The position numbers were made by a program, and so were the translations under genes. Shown here one piece after another: positions 34,150 through 47,800 of a stretch of 64,000 bases of DNA. The number at the start of each line of letters is the position of its first letter. Position 1 is the stretch's first letter. The notes beneath the pieces are model-generated. The model did not search any database. It was given only the letters and a program-made list of their open reading frames with translations, and was not told the origin of the DNA. The stretch lies in NCBI GenBank assembly GCA_013396655.1, contig WBMV01009266.1:452107-516106 (forward strand). The letters run 5' to 3'. The stretch is from Campylorhamphus procurvoides (lineage: Eukaryota > Chordata > Aves > Passeriformes > Dendrocolaptidae).

Positions 34150-36030
34150 GTGATGTAAGCCTTTGTTTCCTTCAGCACATCTCTCCTGTGTGTAAGTGAT
34201 GGATAACTTGTTCTGTGCTCTGTGCACTCTGGGTTTAACTCACTACTGATAGGTTATTAGCTTGAGCAATTTAGTTGGAGAGTGTCATTTTAAGTTCCTG
34301 TTCTATGTGTGTCAGGTTTCTTTCTTAAAAGAAGTTATAATTCTGGATTAAAGTCCTGTTGAACTCACTGTTTGGGTGCCATTCTGGATTTACATTGCTG
34401 GAAACTGCAACAACACTCAATGCTTAACTGCTGGGAGAAGGCTGATCTTTATTTGATCTGAGCAAAATTCTGGCAAAATACATGAGAAATACCCCTTATT
34501 CTGTGTGTCCTCTCCATTTCATCCCTCTCCTCCCACCCATAAACTCAGCTTCCTTGATGGAAATTTCCATTTCCCCCAAAGTGCCTGCCCTGCAGGGCTG
34601 CACTGGTTTGAAGCATGTCTGACACAGCAATTGAGAGGTTTGTTGGGTTCACATGCACCAGAGAAAGCAATTTCATTTTCATACTTGATGTTCCTGTGCA
34701 CATCTGACCAGAGTAACTGAGTGCATGAGTTGTAATCTTTCCAAGAGCAGTAGGTTGATATCAAAGACTTTGCAGCGAAGCAAGGAATTGTGGCAGTACT
34801 TCAAGGAACAGGTTTGCAATTAACTGTAAAATACAGATTGAAGGAATGCCCTGCTTGGTTGCTGCAGGCTTTCCCTGCTCTCCAATGATGACTGAATCTA
34901 AAGCACAGAGCACGGCAGGATGATAACCTGTTAACACAGGGAAAAAACACAGGGTAGAGATATTGAGCAGTTGATAACATGCAGGCTTGCTTAATGGTTT
35001 CAGAGTTTTGTACAAAATAATAAACCAGCCACTCTGTATTACAGTTGTGTTGACAAAAACACATGAAAAGGAAAATAGCCAACCTGTATTGTATACTTGT
35101 GAGGTTTCTTTTGAAAATCAAAGCAAGCTACAAACTGCTCAGCCTACAAGTTTGTTCAGGCATCGAAGGATATTGAAGATGGTACTGCACATAACTCGGA
35201 AAACAAAAGAAAACAATGTATTTTGTTGCCAAATCCCCTCCCCAAACCCAACCCCAAATCCCAAACCCTGAGATGATTTTATATTTGGGAATGTAGTCTG
35301 GGTTTAGTGCACCCAGTGGGTCTAGTTCTAAGACAAGGCATATGGACATAATATTTTGATTCTGTTTTCTGTTCCATTCCTTAATTATTAGACTTACCTG
35401 TCTGCATTGCAAACTCCTACTTGAATGGCAAGTTCCATTGTGCAAGGGATGGCTTTGATGTAAAATGCTTTTTTGCATGACCAGACATTGATTTCAGAAT
35501 GTGGTGGCTGCTGTATAGGAAGTCATGATTTAAGATATGGATGAGGTGAAACTGAGCTTGCAAGGCTTCACTTCCCTAGCAGAGAGAAAAAACCTCAAGT
35601 GATTTCTCTCTTCATTTTCTTTATATCAATACCCCTGTATTTATTACTTTTCCTCAGTACTTGTTGCAGTGTGCCCTGTGCTACTGTGAACTCCTTCAAT
35701 AAATGAGTATCCACCTCTATTTTTTGTGGTATGCCCCAGTGGATGAGCATGCCTTTAATAACAATGACCATCAGAGTATCTGAAGAGCTTTGAGATTTTT
35801 GGAATGCCACATTTCTATGTATCACCAATCAAGGGTAGACCTGGATGTGAAGATGTAAAACAAAAACTTTGATACCTAAATATTTCTTAGACTTATAAAT
35901 GGTCAAACTCTTGTATTTCTGTGATTAACCACTCCTGAACTTCTCAGAGCCTCACAGTGTGGCTAACTATTACATTTGACTGGAAAGGAAACATTTGGAG
36001 GTATGGCCTTTGGATGCATTTTCTCAGAGT
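34150..36030. other. intergenic DNA with a G-quadruplex-type tract
   Basis: Unique sequence with no gene recognised. The notable element is the C-rich tract at 35235-35268, listed separately. Confidence 0.45.
35235..35268 (-). other. G-quadruplex-type sequence on the minus strand
   Basis: The plus strand holds six C tracts (4, 4, 3, 4, 3 and 3 long) separated by 1 to 4 bases, mostly A. The minus strand therefore has six G tracts with short loops, more than the four needed for an intramolecular quadruplex. It resembles telomere-like repeats in texture but is not a TTAGGG array. Confidence 0.8.
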
Positions 36031-36186
36031 TTGTGGAATATCCTTCTCTAAAGATACTCAAAATTCATTAGGATACAATCCTGAGGAAAGGGTCTAGGAG
36101 AGCAATCTTGCTTGAACAGGGAGATTGAACTAGATGACCTCCAGTCATTCCTTTCAACCTTACTAATTCTTTGATACTCTGTGATT
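36031..36186 (+). mobile_element. old CR1 LINE 3'-end fragment
   Basis: TGGAATATCCTTCTCTAAAG, then AGGGAGATTGAACTAGATGA, CCTCCAGTCATTCCTTTCAA, and an ending ATTCTTTGATACTCTGTGATT. The 'actagatgacctccag' form and the GTGATT-type ending differ from the younger copies here and suggest an older CR1 subfamily. Confidence 0.88.
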
Positions 36187-38440
36187 AAGAATAGGACCTG
36201 AAATATGAATTTGTTCCTGTAGATGCTGCTTTCCAGACTACATCCAACTTTTCACAGGGCTAAGGATTTGTAAAGGATCTTAAAAAACAATTAGCACCAG
36301 CAGAATTTGTAAGGAATTGCTCAACATGTGTCAAGTTTAGGCACCAAGTTTTTATGTTGTTTGCTTAAGCAAATATTTTTCCTGTGCAGTTCATGATTTG
36401 GCATGAACTTGAAGATTGGGACAGAAAAAATAGGGGAGTTTATAGTGAAAAGACATGGTGATGTCCCTACTTTCAGAAGTTGGAAATATCACAGACAAAG
36501 GAGGGTCATAGCTGACAGTGCTTTGACTGGCATGTTGGACTAGATAAGTGCTAATTGAATTATCTCATGACCCCTCAAACAGTTGCATGTAGGATTGTGT
36601 TGCTGTGCCACTGGCTGAGGTAATGGTCAGCCTCACCTGAGAAATTAAGTCAAAGTTGAACTTTCAAAGAGCAAACCCCCTGCTTTGGCATTCAAAGTTT
36701 TCTGACTATTTTTTTTTCTTCAGGAAAGTCTCCTTTGAGGCAGGAGGCACCCAAAGTTATATCTGAGTGACAGGTTTTGTGTCATTGTTGCTACAAAACA
36801 ATTTGCCAGAGCAGTGGTTTTCAAAGATCAGGATTTGACCTTTTCTTCTCATCCCATTTTTTGTGTCTTCCATCCCCAAGATTTTAACCCAAGCTGTATG
36901 TGCCTATAGAGTAAGCAGCTCTCACTCTCAACATCTCTATTCAAAACCAGCCTAACTGCATAACTAAATGTCAATAAATGCTGATATTTGGAATTAGAGG
37001 GCTATTAAAAAAAAAGAAAAGTTACCAAGTGATTTGCTCCCTTTAGATTGCAGCTTGTGCCCTTGATTTCTGTGGAAATACTCATAATTATGTTGAAAGT
37101 GAGTTTTAAGTAAGTTTTGTTTGAAACCTTTAAGTGATTCATTATCTTCAGAATCAGTGTTGAAAGACATATCATTTAGCTCAATATTAAATATTATAAC
37201 TTTAGAGTTTTATTTTGTTAATCAGATAATTTGGCCAACACAAGCCAGGGAATTAATCGGAAATTGCTAATAGCTAACTTCAAGTCAAATTTTGGAGTAT
37301 TTGGGGCTCCAGCTCTTCTGCCTATGAGATCAGATGCTCAGCTGCTCTTAAAGGTCCAAACTTCAAAACTACTTTATATCCTTAACCGGAAAAATACAAA
37401 TATCCCATGTGGAGCTCAGGTCTGCTCATGAAGGAAATGATTAGCAAAAAGCTTTCATTTTAATTTTGTACGAAGAAGCTCTACAGGATTAGCTTCTCTC
37501 CTGTGCAAATAAGAATAACAACCTGGCACTGGTTAGAACAGCCCTTTGGCTGTTCTGCCAAAACATGGGAAAATGGAAGAGGGAAGAAGATGAAGAAAGA
37601 AAACCCAGGGATGGTATGGAGAGAGAACCTATGGGTCAAAAAAAGCCAAAAAGAGATGTTTAGTGTAAAATTATTGTCTTGCACTTGAAGTGACTGCATC
37701 TTGGGTCTTGTGCCAAAATAATTTTGCTAGGTTTTCTGTGTGCAAATGTACATGTGGAAGAAGTTTTATGATACAGAATTGGTTTTATTTCATGAATTAT
37801 TTATATTTATTTTTAATTGTTGATGTTAACATCAAAAACAAAACAAAAACCCCCAAACAAACAAAAAACCCCAGCTCTTGGTAGATTTCTGTGAAAGATA
37901 TGATAGCAAGTGAACTCAGGTTTTCTTAGAAATGTTAGAAATTACTTGTCTGCAGCAATTTCCCTTTCAAAATTAGATCTTTCCCTCCTTATTTAACCTG
38001 AAGGTATGGATTCTTCACTCTTTTTTACATGGGAGTAAAATAAGGCAGAGACCACCTTTTTTAAATGTTTGAGTGCACTGCAGGTACGGAGCAGTCTTAA
38101 AAGCACAGCCCCAGCTGCAACCCCAAAAAATTTGTCCCTGAGCACTTGTTGAAAATTCAACTTGTCAAGCAGAGACTTGTCTAAATGCTGGTGAACCAGA
38201 AGAGGAGGAAGAGGTTTGGCTGCAGGATCCCGTGGTCTCATCTCCTGCTCAGATGCAGCCTCAGCAGGGATGTGCCAAGAGGCAGCAGCATGTAAGACGT
38301 GGAGTGAAGACTTCACGGGGGATGCTGTGAGCCATTTGAACTTCTCCTTCATCATATCAGCAGTTCCACCACCACCACAAATATCATATTTTACTAAATC
38401 TATATTAACTTTTTCAAAGAAACTTTTACCACCTGTTTAG
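36187..38440. other. intergenic or intronic DNA, no gene recognised
   Basis: Unique AT-rich sequence. A minus-strand open frame of 120 codons (38355-37993) ends just before a CR1 fragment and has no recognised domain. An AAAAC/CCCCAAAC-rich patch lies near 37833-37874. Confidence 0.45.
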
Positions 38441-38660
38441 GTATTGGGAACAATTTCTTCACTGAAAATTTGGTCAAGCACTGTGACAGGCTGACCTGAA
38501 ATGTTGGAATCACAATTCCTAGACGTGTTCATAAAACATCAGGATGTGAAGCTTAGACACGTGGTTTAGTAGTGGACCTGGCAATGCTGGGTTAACAGTC
38601 AGACTCGATCTTAGAGGTCTTTCTCAACCTAAACAACTCTATAATTCTCTCATTCTATGA
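38441..38660 (+). mobile_element. CR1 LINE 3'-end fragment, degraded
   Basis: It contains AACAATTTCTTCACTGAAAA, GGTCAAGCACTGTGACAGGC, GACTCGATCTTAGAGGTCTT and TCTCAACCTAAACAACTCTA, ending CATTCTATGA. Plus-strand CR1 of about 220 bp with clear divergence. Confidence 0.92.
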
Positions 38661-41040
38661 ACCCATCATGACCATGCAACCAGTGCTGTTCACAGGGTGG
38701 TCTTGGGTGAAAGGCAGAGGCACTAGAAACTCCAAATTATAATATATGTAGCTCAACTGACATAGATATCTTTTTCTACACACACACACACACAGACATG
38801 CATGGCCAAAAATAATTAATGTTATTGATTTCTCTGACAAGCTGTCTTTAACTATTTAACTACAAGGTTGTCCAAGGGCTAAAGCCAAGAAATTCCTGCC
38901 TAAATGCCTGTGCAACGTGCCTGCATTTCATAAAGTCTGAAAAGTCTTTTGCCAACAGTTAGACTGAGATAAATGGGAGGTTGGAGTTTTAGATCATGTT
39001 CCCAATCACTTGCTAACTGTAGCCAGTCACTGAATTGTCATGTTCTGGAGATTGCTTTCACATTCTTGTGAATTAGTGTAGCATGTGTCAGCATTCCTGA
39101 GGAGGCAGCCTTCAGCCCGAAGCTTTCAGCCTGTTATGAGCTCTGTCCTCCTCTGAGCAGGAGTTCAGCAGAAAAAAATGCTAATCCTTTGGGAAAGAGA
39201 GTCATCAATCATAATCATGCTGTAGTCTTTCACCAGAAGAAACAGTGAGAGAGGTACCTGTTGAACAGACTTTCTAGAAGAAAATGAGAAAATATAAAGA
39301 CTAGAAATTACATTGCAATAGAGTCTGATCTCTTGTTGAATCCAATTTTACCTCAGTTCAGAGGTACCTGGATTGATTGTCTTGGGTCATCTCAAATAGT
39401 GGTATAAAATAAGTCTTGCAAAACGTGAAGGGTGACATGCACAACACTGAGGTTTAAATATCAGTGCTGTTCACATCCATAGCTGAGCCAGTCTGCCTCA
39501 GCAGCCTTTATTGTGAAGTTGAGACAATAAAGGAAGTATTTGGGCATAATTTTGCACATCCCAAAGTAGCTGCAGTTAATTCCATTGTTTGTCAATAGAG
39601 TTTGAGGAAACTAGCTCGGCTGCAGAAGTCTGGGTTAAAGATGTACATGCTAGATATACATAGCATCTTATACAAGGAAAAGTCTTCCCTCCCTTCCTGA
39701 AATCACTCAAATTATTGTATGCATCACTTCTTGTGAGACAGTAACCTTTCGTCCTGTGGAACTGCTGTGGTTACACTGTGCAGAGAAATGGAGGGGAAAA
39801 AAACCTGAAGTGTTGGAGAGAGAAACTGAAATGAAGAACAAACCAGACAGAACACAATTTTCAGCATCATAATTACAGCACTCTGTGAAATAATTGGGAC
39901 TTCTAATAGCTGCTTCATTCATGCTGGAATGTTTCTGTCCTCAAGCAAATTATCATCAGTGCAAAATGTCATAGGTGACATTGGAAAGAGACCTTGGAAC
40001 AAGACCCAGTATGTTCCTCCCAAATAATCTTAATCTGCACCAAGACCATGACTTTTCTTTCAGCTTGACCTGCTATTACAGGTGTTGTCCAAGATCAGGA
40101 CAAAGGGCAGAGTATTTCTGTTCCAATATCTTACAGCCTGGATACCATTTACTAATTTCCTAGGAGATGGAAGTAGCAACTGGCTAAATTAGGAAACGAG
40201 CATTTAAGTTTTTCAGTGCTTAGACAAGTGATCTAGCCTAAAGGTTATGTTATAAATGCCAAGGTGACTCTGCCAGCCACAAAGTAGTAGTCAGCAGTGC
40301 TTCTTCCAGGGTTTTTGAGCCTGTTGATTCATGTCAGGAATGCTCTGATGATGCCTGACCGTCTGGCCTCCCCATGAGACCCAGGCAGAGAAGCAACTCA
40401 TTGTAGGCTGTGAGGCTGTCTAGACACAAGCTATGGTGGTTCTACCCTGCCTTGCCAGGAGAAAAGCATTTCTGTGCATGTGCAGTCTTAAGTGCCCAGA
40501 GAACTTACACCAAAATAAGTGAGGTGAGGCTGAGTGACCTCTAGTGTTAGGGAGAAGATTTTAGGATGACAGTTTGGGATTTGGGAAGACAAGACTTCAT
40601 GGAGGTGCACACCAATCTCCACAGTGCTGTATGCAATGGAATGTCTCTGACAATTGAACTGTTCTCTGACAGGGAACAAACTTCTCTCAACACTGCGTGA
40701 TTTTAAAAAACCCAAGCCCCTGTGATGAGACAAACAAGATACAGGGATCATTTTGCCCAGTCTTGTAGTAGAATCAAAGACAAATGAGACAATCTTCCAG
40801 GAAATAGATGGATGCTCAATGTTTGTTTTGAAACTGGGCAGGAGATTGCACAGGAACAACCTCAGTGGACCTCAGTCCAAGCATTAGAAACAAGACATGA
40901 CCACCACACAGGTTTGTGAAGCCTCAGTGTCCTCTACAGCTGCTCATGGGCAAGGTGTGGAGGTGTTCACATGGTGAATAATCAAGTGTAGTTTGCAACT
41001 GCCCTTGGAGCAGTAACAACCCTTTCTATGTCATTTTGTA
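38661..41040. other. intergenic DNA, no gene recognised
   Basis: Unique sequence with a short (CA)n repeat at 38778-38794. A 123-codon minus-strand open frame (40859-40488) has no exon borders or domain that I recognise. Confidence 0.45.
38778..38794 (+). repeat. (CA)n microsatellite, about 8 units
   Basis: A simple dinucleotide run followed by GACATG. It is short. Confidence 0.9.
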
Positions 41041-41300
41041 GAATCATGGAGTCAATAACATTGGAAAAGACCTCCAAGATCATCGAGTCCAACCACTAGC
41101 CTGACACTGCCAAGTAAACCATGTCTATAAGTACCACATCTACATGGTTTTGTAAACACTCCCAGGGATGGTGACTTCACTGCTTCCCAGATCAGCCTGC
41201 TCCAGTGCCTGAACACCCTTTCAGAGAAGTAATTTTGCCTAGTATCCAATCTAAACCTCCCCTGGTGCAACTTGAGGCTTTTTCCTCTTCTACTCCTCTT
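41041..41300 (-). mobile_element. CR1 LINE 3'-end fragment
   Basis: The plus strand reads GAATCATGGAGTCAATAACA, TTGGAAAAGACCTCCAAGAT, CATCGAGTCCAACC, then the 'aagtaccacatctacatggt' and 'ctccagtgcctgaacaccct' segments. Read on the minus strand it carries a remnant of the ORF2 C-terminus (RVFRHWSRL and VKSPSLGVF). It is a 5'-truncated CR1. Confidence 0.94.
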
Positions 41301-43775
41301 GTAGCGAGTGGGCCCTGCTGCTCTTGGAAGCGTATGTGGACTTTTTGGGAGGCAGAAAGGGAAAAATGTCTGCCAGAAGAGTTTTGCAGGGGTTATGGTG
41401 TATGCCAGCTGTCAACAAAACCACTTAAGGTCATGTTGGCCTCTTAAAGAAGACATGTTTCACCTTCACCTTAGAACAATCTTAACCCACCTTCCCAATG
41501 AAGAGAAGAAATCCTTATTCCAACATCACAGGACCATAAAGGAATAAAGTCAGGGTAACTGGAACTTGTCAACATCTAGGTTGAAAGTTCACTTTTATTT
41601 CTGGCACACAGCAAGTTGCCTGATTTTTTTCACTTCCCACATATTTCTAGGTGTAGTGAAAGAGATGTGACTGAGATCCAAACCTGATGGACTGTGAACT
41701 ACACCATGAGTGTCAGGAGAGAGAAGAAAAACTCACAGCAGCTGCTAGAAGAGAGCTGGGATCTGAGACCTGTCGAGCTTAGATAGAAAGGTAAGAGACA
41801 TGATTTTTGTACCAAATTGATTTTATCCAATAGGGAGAAAAAGTTCAGCTCCAAAGAACTAAGACTTTTCTATGCTTTGGAAAGGGAATTTAAAGCACTG
41901 CTGGGTGATCTGGACCCTTTGACATGCCTGGTTGGCAACTGGGAGGACACAGCTATGCCTAACAGAAGGGACATCAGAGTTTGTTCCTCTCTCCACACCA
42001 TGGCTTCACCATCTTTCATGAAAGGAAAAAGAGCATTAAAAAAGCAGTAGTTGAGGACAGAAGTAAGAAGCAATGAAACAAAACAAAACAAAGCAAGAAA
42101 AAAAAAAGGCAGAGCTTGGGTGGCCTGGCAAGAAATAACTGTGGTTCCAGTCACTTTGCTGCTTTTTTAAAACTTTATGAAGCTGAATATGCCTGGTCCC
42201 TCAATCTGATGCCTTTTGAATATATGCTGGGATGGGAAAGAGGTGGAAGAAGAGTTGTGATCTCAATGTTGCAATAAATCATAGAACAGACCTTTTCAAT
42301 CTGATCCTTCAATATTTGCACATTAAGCTCAAAAGAAAAATAATCCAAATTATGTAACAAAGTTGAAATATCTTTCATATATTATACCTACCAGAACATT
42401 CATTTGTTGATTCATCTGAAATACCATGAAAAGAGCATATTTATGACACAATATTCTCTATCTAATATGCTTAGCACTAGCTAAGAGAAAGTTTCATATT
42501 TTCTAGTAGAGCTTTGACATTGAGTGTACTGTAGTTTTCAAGATTTTTTGCATGGTTTAAGGAGGTGAAGGGTGAAGAACAGCAAAGAAAGAGAAAAAAA
42601 ACAGAAAGATGGGAAAGAAACTTGAGATTATGATGAAATCACACAGTGCAAGTAACAAGCATATTTAGAAAAATGTCAAAATTTTAATAAAGAAAAAATC
42701 TCAGAAGCTGACAGTTCTTACCAGAATGTTTATGTTCTTTTTTTTGTTGACCAAAATGGGACATTCCATAGAAAAAAATAAGTTTCAATAAAACAGAGTT
42801 GTAAATTAATTTAATATTTAATACAGAGTGTTAGTTCCTGTGTCAAACAGGGAAATAGACCACTCTTAATATAAAAACTTTTTTTTGAGAGTTTGTTTAG
42901 TTTTATTGCAGCATTTTCAACAAAATAAAATCCAAATTTCTACCATAAAGTGTTCTAATGCTTATAAAGAATTTGAGAGAGAGCTTCCCTTCTCCATTTT
43001 AATTAATGTGCAAGGTGGCAAGAGGAGAAAAGTTGATCTCACACTGGAAAATCTCAGCATATCCATCATTATCCAGAAGAATCCGAGTTTTGCAGCTGAG
43101 AGGTTTCCACCACCTATTTTCACAGTTAAGCACAGAGTAACCAACTCAAACACGAAGAGTCTGCCTTCTGCCAGATCCATTCCTGAATTTGGGTTGTTGG
43201 ATGGCCAGCAGAGCGTTAAGAGACAATGACTGGGGAGGGGACAGAGAAGGGACCTTTATTAAGGGAGGATGACCCTTTCTGGATCAGTATGGATGGATTT
43301 TGGATGTTTTAAGTGATATTGCAACTACCCAATATATGTAGGCCCTTTCAACTGATAGGGGAATGACATCTGTAGAGAACTGGATTTTCTGCTTGAATTG
43401 GATTTTCTGAAGATTTGCTTACACTGGGGCACTGTTTCCATTGCATTCCATTCCCCCCATTGCCTCCAGGCTCTGCAGTGCACTGCTCTTCTTCCAGCCT
43501 TGGGTTTCCAGGAGAGGAGAATGTTTCTATAGGGTGCACCATCAGCACCTGTGGCCTGGACCCTGCTTTGAGCCATCAGGAGATGGTATCTCAAGCCATG
43601 CTATGACAATGTTCCTGCTGCCCGCTTCAGACAGGGCTTGAAGCATCTCCTGGTGGAGCCCACTCCCTGGGGTATTGTTAGCACTCTTGATTGCTTGCTG
43701 CAGCACCACATCAGATGGTAAAGGGCTGTTGCAATGCAATCAAAAAGGCAGTTTATCTACATATAGGGAACCTGA
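41301..43775. other. intergenic DNA, no gene recognised
   Basis: Unique sequence with an AAAAC-type repeat at 42075-42106. Open frames on both strands near 43.3-43.7 kb overlap one another and look like a GC-richer patch without stops, not genes. Confidence 0.45.
42075..42106 (+). repeat. A-rich (AAAAC)n-type repeat
   Basis: AAACAAAACAAAACAAAGC runs into a poly-A of about ten. It could be the remains of a poly-A tail, but no retroposon body is recognised beside it. Confidence 0.7.
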
Positions 43776-44851
43776 TGTAATGGGTTGATCCTGGCTGGAG
43801 GCCAAGCACCCACCAAAGATGCCCTATTGCTCCCCTCTGCAACTGGACAGGGGAGAGACAATGTAATGAAGGGTTCATGAGTTGAGATCAGGACCAGAAG
43901 AGATCACTCACTGATTACTGTCATGGGCAAAACCGACTAAACTTAGGGATATTAATTGAATTTATTAACTATAAAACCAAAGCAGGATGATGAAAAGTCA
44001 AATAAATCCTAAAAACACCTTCACCTCATCCCTCCTTCGTTCCTGAGCTCTACCCCACAGCTGTGCAGGGAGATGGGAGTGAGAGTTTGATCAGTTTGTC
44101 ACAGGTTGTTCCTGCCTCTCCTCTAGGAGACGAGTCCTTTCCCTGCTCTCTGTGGAGCCCCTCCCATGGGAGACACTCCTCTATTAACTTCTACAATGTG
44201 TGTCCATCCCATGGGCAACAAACTCCTGCAGTGTGGGTCACTTTTCCACAGGGTGCAGTCCTTCAGGCTCAGGCTGCCCCAGGGTGGGTCCCCCACAGGA
44301 CCACACATCCTACAAGGAAAACCTACTCCAGTGTGGGCTCTTTGCCCCATGGATCAGCTCCCTGACAAGACCCTGCTCCAGAATGGGCCTCCTATGGGGT
44401 CACAGCTTTCTTTGGGCATCCACCTGCTCCAGCATGGGCCCCTCCCTGGGCTGCAGGTGGATCTCTGCACCCCAGTGCTCCTCCTGGCACTGCAGAGGCA
44501 CCTCTGCCTCACCATGGTCTGCACCACAGGCTGAAGGGGAACCTCAGTTCCAGCACCTGGAGCACCTCCTGCCCCTCCTTCTCCATTGAGCTTGGTGTCT
44601 GCAGAAGTTCCTCTCACTTATCCTCTACTCTTCTCTGGACTCAGTCACACGTGTGCAATAATATTTTTCCTTCCTAAATATTATCAGAGAGGTGTTGCCA
44701 CCATTTCTGATTGGTTCAGCCCCGGCCAGTGGAGGGTCCATCTGGCTGGCATTGGCTCTCCTGGACATGGAGGACACTTTCCAGAAGATTCTCACAGAAG
44801 CCACCCCTGTAGCCCCCCCACTACAAAATCTAGCCACAGAAACCCAGTACA
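43776..44851 (+). mobile_element. solo LTR of an endogenous retrovirus, songbird type
   Basis: It begins TGTAATGGGTTGATCCTGGC and ends with CTACAAAATCTAGCC followed by GAAACCCAGTACA, keeping the TG...CA ends of an LTR. The 5' part (CACCCACCAAAG, AACTGGACAGGGGAGAGACA, GATCACTCACTGATTACTGT) and the GC-rich middle with repeated 'ctccagtgtgggctc'-like units match an LTR type I know from songbird genomes. An AATAAA lies at 44001-44006. No primer-binding site or polypurine tract flanks it, so internal genes are absent and it is a solo LTR. Five-base flanks do not match as a target-site duplication. Many GC-driven open frames inside it are spurious. Confidence 0.88.
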
Positions 44852-47800
44852 GTCCGGTCACCCACCTCCCCCCTGAGGATTTCACTGTCTTCAGCCCAAA
44901 CAGATAAACCATCTCCTCCTCTTCTCAGCAGATTACCTAAATCTCAAGAGAACAGCAAAAGTGTCAGGCTGATCCTTTTGCTGCTTGGGAGAGATGGTGC
45001 TGCTCCACTTCTCTGTCAGCACTTAGCCATGCTTGAAGTGAAACATCTAGTCCCAAATTGTCATTTCCCTGAAGGCCACAATGCATGTGTGGAATTAACT
45101 ATATAATTAGATTATCCACCATCATGGCCCTGGCAGGATGAAATATTTTGAGCATAAGTAAAACAGCTGTATTATGAGTTTGGAGTAAGGTAACATTTTA
45201 CAGACTTTTACACTACAACAAAGAAAGATAAGTGTGACATGAAAGTAAAAGTCTTTTATCTGTGTATGTCTTTGAAAACTCAGTCTACACAGACTCAAAG
45301 CAGCTGTTAATCAGATTATGGGCCATATCCTGCTCCCAAAACAGTTAATAGCAACGCTCTCATTGATTTCCTCAGGACAGAAATATGCCCTAAAGGACCA
45401 CTCAACTTCTTCATAGGCTTGCTTGTTGGAGAAATATTTGTGATATTCACAAAAGCAAAGCAATTTCCTGGAAGCAGAAACTCCTACCTGCACTTGTAAC
45501 AATTCAGGCTATTTTAAGAACTGAAAAATTCCACCCAGCATTAGGATTACATTTTCAAATATGTTTCGTTCCTGTTTCTCATGCTGCTTCTATGCCACCC
45601 ATGAAGGAGGGGGAGCTGCTTTTTTGGCACACAGGAGTCACGCTTTCTGTGGATCTTTTTTCCCCTGTCAGATCTTCTTTTCCCACCCTCTCATATTAAT
45701 TCCTGGTCCTGAGACTCCTGTAAAATACATAGAGAAAGGTGAAACACCTGTAGTAATCTGCACAGAGGTGAGGGACACTGGGAATAGTTGTCCTCATCAG
45801 ACTGCAGCATCACAACTCATGTTCATGTTATTGTATCTCTCTAACAGTGCTAAATGCTTTTACTGCTATTTTTCCCACAACTACTTCTTCAAGGTCATCC
45901 TTTATTTTAGCACTTCTGGTTTAGTTCTATTTGCATTCCCTTTTATTGTATTTAAATTTTCCCCTTTCTTGTACTGCAGTGTAAAAGAGACTATTGCTGC
46001 CCATATGTAAGTTAAATTATTTGTAGGGGTTTTGTCATCAAGTAACAGCAACATAACATTCACCACCTTACTGAAGAAAATCCTAAAAGCAGAGATTTGG
46101 ATATTTCTTTGAAGAATGTATGATTTGGTGTTCCTCCATTATTGGATGTTGCTGCTAAGCCATTGCAAAAAAAAGAATGATTTGTGGTTTAGTGCCCAAA
46201 GTCTTATAACTGAATGCTTTTGAGACAACTTTCTGGTGTGGATGCTGAAAATCAAGAGAGATGTGGGAAAATAGTGGGAACAAGAGTTGCTTGCTCTCTA
46301 TGACCTATCCCCTTGGGAGGCAAGGATATGATGGTACAAAGAGTGCTCTGCTGCGTTAGAATGTAAATTGCCTTCCAGGCCAGCCAAAATGCAGCTTTGT
46401 TAGCTGCTGCCTGTTCTCCTACCCACTGTGACACAGAGGGACACTTCTCCATTCCACTTGCACTTGGATCTTTGCTGTTACAGTTTGGGTTGCCTCAAAA
46501 ATATGTCAGTAGTTAATTTTAAATCTATTAATTCCCACAGCTAGACAGCAGCAAACAAGATTTCAAGGGCTTCCTGAGTACAAAATCTGGACCGAAATCT
46601 CTAGCTATATAATTTCATCAGCAGGAAGTACCTTTTGCAGACCTCAGTGCTACTCAGATAGAAACCACAGATTTTGCTTCTGTTGATAAACCCCCTACAT
46701 TAAAGACTTCAACCTTCAACAATTTTCAATTCCAAGCAAAAACCCTGACAATTTTATTTCCCATGTGCTTCTCATTTTCCAGGAGAAACGCAATGTCCTC
46801 TCCTATTGCATATCAGTTTAACTCAATCCACAACAGCAGGGAAAACTTTCAGGACTTCATTTTCCAGAATGCTTGTTGCTTTACATTGGCTGGAAACAAC
46901 TTCTCCTGCCTCTGTCCTGAAACTGCATCTACATTTAGTCCTCTACAGTGTTAATTCACAATCACACAGAAGTTTTAAACAAAGTGCCTTCAGGCTGCTC
47001 TGTTTCCATACCAGCGGTCCATTTCTGTTACTACAGATCCCTACAGATCCCACTCTAACTACAATCCTATTTCTTACATTTATATAGACCCTGTATTCTG
47101 CTACTGCTGAAATACCTGAGGGCTTATGGGGACTGCATTAAGCTGTTTGACTAATACATGTCACATAAAACTTCTGTATGTGTTGTATGAAGTGCTGCCA
47201 CAGAACTGGATCCGGACAGTTGCCTTCACTAAAACAGTATGAAACATTGTTTTTGTTTTGAATTCTAGGGGATTAAGAGCTCAGTTGGATGGGAAGAGTC
47301 CTACACTGCAGTTCCTGGGCTGGAGACTGCTTTCTACATATTGTTTGTTACACATGAAATGATCAGAAATCACCCTTGGAATATGTACTACCATCTAGGC
47401 TACTTCCTGATCACAGGCAAGCTGTACAATTACCGGGCTCCTAAATCGTGTCCTTATGTTGCTGCTTAATGAATCTTATGGGGTTTTGTTGAATTTTTAT
47501 GTTTGGTTTTTTTTTTTCTGCAGGGACAGTTTCTAAAGAAGGATATATCAGCCCACCAGCAATTATCCTGTAGGTTTCCAAGTGAAGTCCTTTCTTCAAT
47601 GATGTGTGTATGGATACACAGAGGGGAAGAGTGAATATGGTCTCCTGTGTCCAGGACAAGTGGTCTGACAGAAGTGTGCTCCATTGTGGAAGGAACATGT
47701 GGGTTGTCATTCCTTTTCTCTTTTAAATATTTTCCTTACTTTCCTTTTAAAGTGTTCATCTTGGGAATCTTGAAAACATGAGGTTATCTGTTCAAAGATA

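Noticed and set aside
35595..35828. 77-codon minus-strand frame with a faint integrase-like WGIP...VD pattern
   Set aside because: The resemblance is limited to a few residues, the expected catalytic context is absent, and no retroviral flanks are present.
44063..44912. Several overlapping open frames of 70-129 codons on both strands
   Set aside because: They lie in or run out of the GC-rich solo LTR, which has few stops in any frame. They show no gag, pol or env features.
45561..46010. 149-codon plus-strand open frame
   Set aside because: Rich in F, C, S and Y from T-rich DNA, with no domain, exon border or repeat homology.
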